Below, piece after piece: positions 1 to 5,276 of a DNA stretch of 5,948 nt (position 1 is the first letter of the stretch; every line of letters begins with the position of its first letter). The DNA lies in assembly GCA_039029915.1 (NCBI GenBank), contig JBCCFD010000480.1, positions 1 to 5,948 on the forward strand. Reading direction: 5' to 3'. Under the pieces are notes generated by a model. That model did no database searches. It was not told where the DNA came from and saw nothing but the letters and a program-made list of their open reading frames with translations. The position numbers and the translations under genes were made by a program. The stretch comes from QQUD01 sp039029915 (GTDB lineage Bacteria; Chloroflexota; Anaerolineae; Promineifilales; Promineifilaceae).

Positions 1-2483
1 CAAGAGGTGAAGCCGATGACTGCCCCATCCTTGAACACAGGCTGGACAAGCAGAAAGTCGTTTAAATGCCCTGACCCGATCCACGGATCGTTGGTCATGT
101 AAACATCTCCCTCCTGCATTTCAGGGACGGGGAAAATGTCAATCATCGTTTTGACAGCCTCGGCCATGGTGTTGATGTGGCCGGGCGTGCCGGTAACTGC
201 TTGGGCCAGCATGCGCCCATGCAAATCAAAAATTCCGGCGGAAATGTCACCACATTCGCGCACAATGGGGCTAAAGGCAGTGCGGATGAGCACTTGACCT
301 TGCTCTTCAACCAAGGTCAGCAGTCGATTCCACATAATTTGCAGGTCGATGGCTTGATGGGTAGGGGTATTTTGGGAAACGGCCGTTTCCTCTTCATCAC
401 CACCTTCCACCAAATGCGTCAACAGCAAATTGCCTGCACTATCTACCGTTGCCTCAAAATCAGGCGGCAACAGCGTTGTCGTTTGAGATTCAACAATAAG
501 GGCTGGCCCGCTGATTTGGTCACCTGCGTTTAACTGAGGTCGAAAGTAGATTTGGGCCGCCTGCGTACCGAATTTTGAGCCAAAGTAGACGGGCTGGGAT
601 TGGAGATTGGGGATTGGGGATTGGCGATTGGTGGAAACGCTGGTGGAGCGGGTTGGCTCTGTTTTTGTGGCGACGGTGACTGACCAGTTCATGATTTCGA
701 TGGTAAAGGTGGGAACGGAGCGCTGAAATTGCTCTCGATAAGCCTCGTCATATGCATTCCGAAGCGTGGTTAAATCATTGGGGGTCAAATCTCGATTGGG
801 AATAGTGACTTCGATTTCGTGCCCCTGCCCTTTGTAGCGCATAAAAGCGGTGCGCACTTCGACAAGCTCAGCGCCCAATGCACCGGGCTCGACAATCGCT
901 TGAGCCTCGGTCTGCATGGCGTGGAGCTGGCTGTTAACGGCCGTAAAATCAAAATCATCTAAAGTTGTGTAAACGCTGCGCACAATCTCATAGCTGACTG
1001 GGGCATATAAAAACCCTATGGCTGAGCCAACGCCCGGATCTTTTGGAATGACGATACGGGAGACCCCCATTTTTTCCGCCACGCGCACCGCGTGAAGAGG
1101 ACCATTGCCCCCAAAGGCAATCATCGTGCGTGAGGCTAACTCGCGTCCGCGCTCCACAGCGTGAATCCGCCCCGCGCTGGCCATGTTTTCATCCACGATT
1201 TGCCCAATGGCGTAGGCGGCCTCTGGCGGGGATAAATTGAGTCCATTGCCTACGTGCTCCTGTATGGCGGTTTTTGACTTTTCGGGCATGATTTGCAGCC
1301 GCCCCTCAGCGAAAGAACTTAGCTCGATATGCCCCAACACAACATCGCTATCGGTGACGGTAGCCTCGGTGCCGCCTCGGCCAAAACCGGCTGGACCCGG
1401 CTCTGAGCCAGCGCTATCTGGCCCAACGGTTAGCCGATTGAGCCGATCCAAACGCGCAATTGAACCACCGCCTGCTCCAATTTCAATCATTTCGATAACG
1501 GGGATGCGAACGGGCAGGCCGCTCCCCTTCATAAATCGCTCAGCCCGAGCAATCTCGAAGTTGCGGGTGGTTTGGGGTTCTCCCTCATCAATCAGGCAGA
1601 TTTTGGCGGTCGTGCCCCCCATGTCGAAAGAAATAACTTTATCTAATCCAAGTGATTGCGCCGCTTCTGCCGCTAAGATGGCGCCACCAGACGGGCCAGA
1701 TTCAACGAGGCGAATGGGGAAGCGACCAGCTGTTTCTAAGGTGGTCATGCCGCCGCTGGAGGTCATGATGAAGATGGGACAATCGAACCCTTCTTCGGCT
1801 AGAGTGGTTTCAAGTTTGGTGAGGTAGGTTTGCATCAACGGCCGTATATATGCATTGGCTACGGTGGTGCAAAGCCGGTCAAATTCACGGATTTCGGGGC
1901 TGACTTCTGAGGAAAGCGAGATAGAGAGAAACGGCCGTTTTTCCTGCAGCAGCTTGGCCAATCGCTGCTCATGAATGGGGTTGGCATAAGCGTGAAGTAA
2001 ACAAATGGCGACGGACGAAATCTCTGCAGCATCAATTTGAATCAAAACAGAGTCTAGGCTGGCCTCATCAAAAGGAATCACAACCTCTCCACTTGCTGAT
2101 AGCCTTTCTTTCACCGTAAAGCAGTGCTCGCGCGGCACTAGCATGTCCGGTTTGTCAAGAAATACGTCATATTGATTGTAGCGTCGTTCGTAGGCGATCT
2201 CTAAAATATCCCGAAAGCCTTCAGTTGTAATCACACCAACCGTAGCCCCTTTCTTTTCAATAAGGGCATTGGTAGCTAGCGTTGTGCCGTGAATAAAGGA
2301 TTGAATTTCAGAGGCGGCTACCTTTCCTTCGGCTAAGGCTAAGTTTACCCCTGTCAGTGCTCCTTCTACTGGATCAGATGGGGTGGTTGGGGTCTTGGCT
2401 GTGATGAACTGGCTTTTCCCATTAACTATTTTTTCCAAAGCAACATCAGTAAATGTTCCGCCAATATCGACTGCAATTCTCAT
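1..2483 (-). CDS. hyuAB: Fused hydantoinase/5-oxoprolinase HyuA-HyuB (3' part beyond left edge)
   Basis: This gene encodes an ATP-dependent cyclic-amide hydrolase (hydantoin, N-methylhydantoin or 5-oxoproline type), probably cytoplasmic. The frame is open from ATG at 2483-2481 to the left edge: 827 codons with no stop. HyuA features: phosphate-binding DIGGTFTDV at residues 6-14, HGTTLATNAL at 65-74, FDMGGTTAK at 286-294 (actin-like ATPase fold) and EIGAGGGS at 334-341. The HyuA C-terminal domain ends near residue 691. An acidic linker (about 692-710, GGDEEE) leads straight into HyuB, recognisable from IMWNRLL, RTAFSPIVRECGDIS and TNDPWIGSGHLND. About 117 of some 550 HyuB residues are visible. 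I confirmed the single frame codon by codon across the junction, so this is one fused polypeptide, as in eukaryotic OPLAH and some bacterial enzymes. GGAG (2491-2494), seven bases before the ATG, supports the start. Residues 617-630 come from a heptanucleotide repeat. Family is confident; substrate is unknown. Confidence 0.93.
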   Translation of the reverse strand, partial: MRIAVDIGGTFTDVALEKIVNGKSQFITAKTPTTPSDPVEGALTGVNLALAEGKVAASEIQSFIHGTTLATNALIEKKGATVGVITTEGFRDILEIAYERRYNQYDVFLDKPDMLVPREHCFTVKERLSASGEVVIPFDEASLDSVLIQIDAAEISSVAICLLHAYANPIHEQRLAKLLQEKRPFLSISLSSEVSPEIREFDRLCTTVANAYIRPLMQTYLTKLETTLAEEGFDCPIFIMTSSGGMTTLETAGRFPIRLVESGPSGGAILAAEAAQSLGLDKVISFDMGGTTAKICLIDEGEPQTTRNFEIARAERFMKGSGLPVRIPVIEMIEIGAGGGSIARLDRLNRLTVGPDSAGSEPGPAGFGRGGTEATVTDSDVVLGHIELSSFAEGRLQIMPEKSKTAIQEHVGNGLNLSPPEAAYAIGQIVDENMASAGRIHAVERGRELASRTMIAFGGNGPLHAVRVAEKMGVSRIVIPKDPGVGSAIGFLYAPVSYEIVRSVYTTLDDFDFTAVNSQLHAMQTEAQAIVEPGALGAELVEVRTAFMRYKGQGHEIEVTIPNRDLTPNDLTTLRNAYDEAYREQFQRSVPTFTIEIMNWSVTVATKTEPTRSTSVSTNRQSPIPNLQSQPVYFGSKFGTQAAQIYFRPQLNAGDQISGPALIVESQTTTLLPPDFEATVDSAGNLLLTHLVEGGDEEETAVSQNTPTHQAIDLQIMWNRLLTLVEEQGQVLIRTAFSPIVRECGDISAGIFDLHGRMLAQAVTGTPGHINTMAEAVKTMIDIFPVPEMQEGDVYMTNDPWIGSGHLNDFLLVQPVFKDGAVIGFTS
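375..390. repeat. 16-bp perfect palindrome centred on ACGGCCGT
   Basis: GGAAACGGCCGTTTCC is identical to its own reverse complement. It is the longest symmetrical version of the ACGGCCGT octamer in the window. It falls in the linker between the HyuA and HyuB parts, where it encodes E-T-A-V. Confidence 0.8.
597..634 (-). repeat. Heptanucleotide array inside the HyuA coding region (5 units)
   Basis: On the plus strand GATTGG recurs at 598, 605, 612, 619 and 626, an exact 7-base period (CCAATCN on the coding strand). It is translated as HyuA residues about 617-630 (contains QSPIPNLQSQ), just before the conserved C-terminal strand QPVYFGS. The stretch looks like filler in a surface loop that varies in this family. 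The frame on both sides is intact. Confidence 0.85.
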
Positions 2484-2490
2484 TTCTGCG

Positions 2491-2494
2491 CTCC
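2491..2494 (-). promoter_or_regulatory. Ribosome binding site of hyuAB
   Basis: GGAG on the minus strand lies seven bases before the ATG at 2483. An earlier ATG at 2496-2494 overlaps this site but is out of frame with the gene, so the site decides for the 2483 start. Confidence 0.65.
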
Positions 2495-2504
2495 ATTTTC
2501 TTAG

Positions 2505-2532
2505 GGATTGGGGCTTAAAGATTGAGGCTGGG
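2505..2532 (-). repeat. Degenerate heptamer repeat in the hyuAB leader (about 4 units)
   Basis: Plus-strand units GGATTGG, GGCTTAA, AGATTGA and GGCTGGG follow one another with a period of 7. They are a decayed form of the CCAATCC array on the sense strand of hyuAB, about 20 bases upstream of its start codon. Confidence 0.5.
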
Positions 2533-2555
2533 GCATCGGAAATTGTTCAGCCACT

Positions 2556-2571
2556 TTTTCACCTTTTCACC
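2556..2571. repeat. Tandem 8-base repeat TTTTCACC x2
   Basis: TTTTCACC occurs twice back to back (GGTGAAAA on the hyuAB sense strand). It lies in the presumed 5' untranslated leader of hyuAB. No function can be assigned; it may be another short tandem repeat family or a regulator site. Confidence 0.55.
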
Positions 2572-2593
2572 TGTTCTCTTTTGTTCAGAAGAA

Positions 2594-2602
2594 ATTCTAT
2601 CA
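2594..2602 (-). promoter_or_regulatory. Candidate extended -10 element for hyuAB
   Basis: TGATAGAAT on the minus strand matches an extended -10 (TGnTATAAT) at 8 of 9 positions including the free one. No good -35 box lies 17 bases upstream. It would give a leader of roughly 100 bases. Weak evidence only. Confidence 0.25.
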
Positions 2603-2621
2603 AAGGGTCATTAGGTTGGCC

Positions 2622-2645
2622 GCCTAATTGAATGCCTAAATGATT
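2622..2645. repeat. Imperfect 12-base direct repeat, possible operator
   Basis: GCCTAATTGAAT (2622-2633) is followed directly by GCCTAAATGATT (2634-2645), 10 of 12 bases identical. The first copy overlaps a short inverted pair TTAGG/CCTAA (2611-2615 and 2623-2627). Seen from hyuAB it covers and extends upstream of the -35 region of the candidate promoter, so a regulator site for the divergent pair is possible. This is inference from position. Confidence 0.35.
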
Positions 2646-2664
2646 GTGAGCGACTGCCGTTTGG

Positions 2665-2670
2665 TACAAT
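2665..2670 (+). promoter_or_regulatory. Weak candidate -10 box for the flavoprotein gene
   Basis: TACAAT matches the sigma-70 -10 consensus at five of six positions. The nearest -35-like sequence (TTGTGA, 2644-2649) is only 15 bases away, shorter than usual. The leader would be nearly 190 bases long. Low confidence. Confidence 0.2.
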
Positions 2671-2812
2671 TTAATGACCGAGTAAAATGAACAAACCGTA
2701 GAGAGAAGGACGGTAGAGGATGTGACGGGTTGGGAGATTGGTTGATCAGCATGTAGGTTTCCTCGTAAATTAGCTCACTGAACCCTGATTTCAGCAATCT
2801 AAATACTGGTCT

Positions 2813-2848
2813 CTAATCCCCCAATCCCTAGTCACCAACCGTCACCCC
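2813..2848 (+). repeat. Degenerate heptamer repeat directly before the flavoprotein ribosome binding site
   Basis: AATCC-like cores at 2815, 2823, 2830, 2837 and 2844 are spaced 8, 7, 7 and 7 bases apart. This is a decayed CCAATCC array on the sense strand of the downstream gene. It ends next to the AAAAAGGA ribosome binding site, so it lies in the messenger leader. Confidence 0.6.
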
Positions 2849-2856
2849 AAAAAGGA
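2849..2856 (+). promoter_or_regulatory. Ribosome binding site of the flavoprotein gene
   Basis: AAAAAGGA ends six bases before the ATG at 2863, a normal spacing that supports this start. The protein then begins five residues before the first beta strand of the FAD-binding fold, as expected. Confidence 0.75.
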
Positions 2857-2862
2857 CTCCCC

Positions 2863-4167
2863 ATGAAATCTTCCCCCGATGTAATCATAATTGGTGCTGG
2901 CATACTGGGTTGTGCAATCGCTTTTGAGATGTCGAAAGCGGGTTATAAAACTCTAAATGTTGAAAAGCTAGGTGACGCTGGGCTTGGCTCGACTAGTAAT
3001 TCCTGCGCGATTGTGCGGCTTAGCTACTCCACCTATGACGGCATTCGGATGGCGCAGGAGTGTTTTGCCTACTGGAAAGATTGGGCCAACTACTGCGATG
3101 CAGAAGACCCGCGCGGCATGGCAAAGTTTTATAACAAAGGGGCTGTGCTGACATTGACAGATGCCCCTAACTTCCCCCGCATGCTGCGCATTTTTAAAGA
3201 ACTGGGGGTTGATTTTGAGCTTTGGGATCGAGAGGAAATTCCTGAAAAGGTGCCCTTTTTCTCACCGATGTCGCTCCAACCTGTTCGCCGACACGATGAT
3301 CCCGCTTTTTTTGAGGAGCCAAAAAATTATTTGGATCGCTTGCTGTATATTAAAGACGGTGGCTATATTTCTGACCCGTCTTTGGCAACCCATAATCTGA
3401 AAGTGGCGGCTGAGGCGAAGGGGGGTGAGTTTATCTTTAACACGGCCGTTACTGCAATTCGTCAAGAAAACGGCCGTGTGGCGGGCGTGACGCTTGATAA
3501 TGGGGGAGAGATTAACGCCCCAATCGTTGTTAATGTGGCTGGCCCGCACTCCGCCGTTATTAATCGGATGGCTGGTGTTGAAGATGAGATGAATATCAAA
3601 ACACGGCCGTTACGCCATGAAGTTCACTTTGTCCCTAATCCTCACCAAGAAATTGGCGAGATGGCTAGCATTATGTCCGATGCGGATAGCGGTGTTTATT
3701 TCCGACCCGAAACGGGGAATGCGTTGCTCATCGGTTCCAAAGACCCTGAATGTGATGAGCGCGAATGGTTAGATGACCCTGACGAATGGCGTCGTGATGT
3801 GACGGTCGATCAGTGGAAAAATCAGGTGTATCGCTTGGCGAAGCGGCTGCCTGCCCTGGAAATTCCCAACCAACCTCGTGGGGTTGTTGATCTTTATGAC
3901 GTAGCAGACGATTGGATTCCCATCTATGATAAATCATCACTGCCCGGTTTTTACATGGCGGTTGGGACGAGTGGGAATCAGTTTAAAAATGCGGGGCCGG
4001 TTGGGTTACTGATTACGAAGCTGATTACGGCCGTTGAGAATGGCCATGATCAGGACAACGATCCGCTTAAATACAACGCTGAATATTTAGGCTTTGAAAT
4101 TGATACCGGCTTTTTCTCACGCCTGCGTGAAATCAACACGGACAGCAGTTTTTCAGTGAGTGGGTAA
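2863..4167 (+). CDS. FAD-dependent oxidoreductase, DAO / sarcosine oxidase-like family
   Basis: This is a 434-residue flavoprotein, probably cytoplasmic, that oxidises a C-N bond of an amino acid or secondary amine. The N-terminal Rossmann motif is DVIIIGAGILGCAIAFEM (GxGxxG at residues 11-16), with the acidic residue E34 at the end of the second strand, where it would hold the adenine ribose. The FAD motif GSTSNSCAIVRLSY follows at 42-55. The substrate-domain middle leads to NVAGPHS (224-230, the usual N-A-G-x-x-S strand). The C-terminal FAD closure is DLYDVADDWIPIYD (343-356) and GFYMAVGTSGNQFKNAGPVG (362-381). The length fits a stand-alone DAO protein; the GcvT/folate-binding C-terminal domain of dimethylglycine or sarcosine dehydrogenases is absent. 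It diverges from hyuAB and converges on the lipoprotein gene. Four ACGGCCGT octamers lie in it. Sarcosine, proline or glycine-type substrates are all possible; the family is certain, the substrate is not. Confidence 0.92.
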   Translation: MKSSPDVIIIGAGILGCAIAFEMSKAGYKTLNVEKLGDAGLGSTSNSCAIVRLSYSTYDGIRMAQECFAYWKDWANYCDAEDPRGMAKFYNKGAVLTLTDAPNFPRMLRIFKELGVDFELWDREEIPEKVPFFSPMSLQPVRRHDDPAFFEEPKNYLDRLLYIKDGGYISDPSLATHNLKVAAEAKGGEFIFNTAVTAIRQENGRVAGVTLDNGGEINAPIVVNVAGPHSAVINRMAGVEDEMNIKTRPLRHEVHFVPNPHQEIGEMASIMSDADSGVYFRPETGNALLIGSKDPECDEREWLDDPDEWRRDVTVDQWKNQVYRLAKRLPALEIPNQPRGVVDLYDVADDWIPIYDKSSLPGFYMAVGTSGNQFKNAGPVGLLITKLITAVENGHDQDNDPLKYNAEYLGFEIDTGFFSRLREINTDSSFSVSG

Positions 4168-4218
4168 ACACATTCTTTGGGATTAAAATTTTTGTTGGGT
4201 AGCTAGCTCTATCATCAC
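4168..4218. other. Short convergent intergenic gap, no clear terminator
   Basis: These 51 bases separate the stop codons of two convergent genes. They contain an AAAATTTTT run (4185-4193) and the self-complementary AGCTAGCT (4201-4208). No GC-rich stem followed by a T run is visible on either strand, so termination is unexplained or Rho-dependent. Confidence 0.5.
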
Positions 4219-5265
4219 TTACCTCTTCCAATCGATATTGCTCTCAAAAAAGCTGTTGTTTGTCAGGAATTGGGGTGCGGGATTGGCACTATCAAGGTGC
4301 AAGTGAGCAATTTCGGAGCTTTCTTCTGATGGAATGACCGTAATAAGCTGGGTGTCATCTAGCATGAGTAGCTCGAGGCTGTTTTGGTTGATAACGGCCG
4401 TTTCTCGATAAAATGTTTGGCTATCTTCCCAAAATAGATCATACAGCTTCGTGGATAGGGTTGGATCATTTTTCTCTTGCGCTAGAAATTGAGGCTTGTT
4501 TACAGGTAACCACTGAGCATTGATAAGAGGCGTGTCGTTTTCAGTGGCGGGTTCCACAAGGATTAAATGCGCTGTTTCGACTTCAAAAAGAAAAAGCCCG
4601 GCTTCATTAGATGCAGAGCTGTTTGTGCCTGTGGGCTGTTGGCGCGTTAAAAGAATAAAACGGCCGTGTTTTGACCAATCTGGCTCAACATCAGCCAGTG
4701 CAGAATCTGTTATTTGCTCAACCTCTCCAGTCGTCATGCTGTAAACATACAAATTAGGCGAAGACGAATCTCCCCCAGAAAAAACAATCATGGTGCCATC
4801 CGGTGACCAGCTTGGGGAAGCAACCCGTTGAATGTTGACTGTTAACTGTTGACTGTTTGCCCCATCTTCATCCATCACAAAAAGATCCACACCGCCGCTT
4901 TCTGTTGAAACATACGCAATTTGCGAGCCATCAGGTGACCACGCTGGATAGGTGTGGTAAGCATCCGTCTGCGTCAAAGGACGAGCCCTGCCAGTTTCCA
5001 AATCCATCTTGTAAATTTGAATAGCGTCAGGAACCTGCACAAAGCCATCTCCGTTGGTGTCAATTTGGCGAGATGAAAATAGTAAGGTGCCTGTTGGGGA
5101 CAGGGGTTGGGGACTGGGGGTTGGGGGTGAGGTGGTGGGGATTGGGGATTGGAGACTAGGGGTTGGGGATTGGGAATTGGAGACTGGGGATTGGCAACCC
5201 AAAATTGCGATTAAGCAAAAAGTTAGGCTGGAAAAAATCTTCCATATTTGTGCGCTTTGGGTCAT
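4219..5265 (-). CDS. TolB-like beta-propeller lipoprotein with PD40 repeats
   Basis: This 348-residue protein is probably exported and lipid-anchored. Residues 10-23 form a hydrophobic signal segment ending in a lipobox I-L-G-C with Cys24 as the anchor; only one Lys precedes it. Residues 25-54 are a Ser/Pro/Gln/Thr tether encoded by a heptanucleotide array. A calcium-loop-like DTNGDGFVQVPD (69-80, dockerin/EF-hand spacing of D, N, D, D) follows in the first blade. PD40/WD40-like repeats come next: YPAWSPDGSQIAYVS (106-120), SPSWSPDGTMIVFSG (150-164) and a weaker EPDWSKHGRFILLTR (194-208). The remaining C-terminal blades are degenerate. Such propellers usually bind proteins or glycans; there is no catalytic motif and no Tol-Pal partner here, so it is not TolB itself. 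It starts 11 bases after the xdhC-like stop, which implies one transcript. No good Shine-Dalgarno sequence precedes the ATG, so translational coupling is likely. Partner unknown. Confidence 0.85.
   Translation of the reverse strand: MTQSAQIWKIFSSLTFCLIAILGCQSPVSNSQSPTPSLQSPIPTTSPPTPSPQPLSPTGTLLFSSRQIDTNGDGFVQVPDAIQIYKMDLETGRARPLTQTDAYHTYPAWSPDGSQIAYVSTESGGVDLFVMDEDGANSQQLTVNIQRVASPSWSPDGTMIVFSGGDSSSPNLYVYSMTTGEVEQITDSALADVEPDWSKHGRFILLTRQQPTGTNSSASNEAGLFLFEVETAHLILVEPATENDTPLINAQWLPVNKPQFLAQEKNDPTLSTKLYDLFWEDSQTFYRETAVINQNSLELLMLDDTQLITVIPSEESSEIAHLHLDSANPAPQFLTNNSFFESNIDWKR
4833..4860 (-). repeat. Second heptanucleotide family TGTTGAC (4 units) inside the propeller gene
   Basis: TGTTGAC, TGTTAAC, TGTTGAC and TGTTTGC lie end to end with a 7-base period. 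They encode residues 136-145 (ANSQQLTVNI), the strand and turn between two PD40 blades. The core word differs from the CCAATCC family, so this is a separate repeat type. Confidence 0.75.
5104..5194 (-). repeat. 13-unit heptanucleotide array encoding the lipoprotein tether
   Basis: Thirteen consecutive 7-base units fill 91 bases without a phase break; the plus-strand consensus is GGRYTGG (for example GGATTGG at 5139, 5146, 5167 and 5188). On the coding strand it reads as CCAATCC-type units. Three units make 21 bases, so the protein repeats every seven residues (xQSPxPx pattern, residues 25-54). The array starts directly after the lipid-anchored Cys24 and forms essentially the whole spacer to the propeller. 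Confidence 0.93.
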
Positions 5266-5276
5266 CAGCGTATTTA

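Larger units (their letters stand above)
2484..2862. other. Divergent intergenic region between hyuAB and the flavoprotein gene
   Basis: This 379-base region separates two divergently transcribed genes and must hold both promoters. I see no open reading frame of note and no RNA gene. It contains degenerate heptamer repeats in the leaders of both genes (2505-2532 and 2813-2848), a two-unit GGRTTGG stretch at 2727-2741, an 8-base tandem repeat (2556-2571), a 12-base imperfect direct repeat (2622-2645), weak -10-like boxes on both strands, and the two ribosome binding sites. It contains no ACGGCCGT octamer, although at the coding-region density fewer than one would be expected here. Confidence 0.7.

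Noticed and set aside
177..533. A 118-residue open frame on the plus strand
   Set aside because: It lies opposite the HyuA-HyuB junction, which is coding on the minus strand with recognisable motifs. No independent protein signal was seen.
1237..1827. A 196-residue open frame on the plus strand opposite hyuAB
   Set aside because: It is antisense to conserved HyuA motifs (FDMGGTTAK, EIGAGGGS), its own sequence is low-complexity Ser/Pro/Arg-rich, and it has no family features.
2778..2794. Inverted repeat CTGAA/TTCAG in the intergenic region
   Set aside because: The arms are only five bases long and not part of a promoter or terminator pattern; likely chance.
2863..4167. Assignment of the flavoprotein as a specific named enzyme (for example SoxB, GlpD or DadA)
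   Set aside because: The FAD-binding motifs define the DAO superfamily only; no substrate-specific residues could be recognised with confidence.
4168..4218. Bidirectional intrinsic terminator between the convergent genes
   Set aside because: AAAATTTTT and AGCTAGCT are present, but there is no GC-rich stem next to a T run.
5104..5194. CRISPR array
   Set aside because: The units are 7 bases, contiguous and without spacers, and no cas gene is present.
5104..5194. G-quadruplex element as the main explanation
   Set aside because: The G runs on the plus strand could form a quadruplex, but the strict 7-base period and its match with the protein tether are better explained as a tandem repeat. G-quadruplex formation stays only a side possibility.
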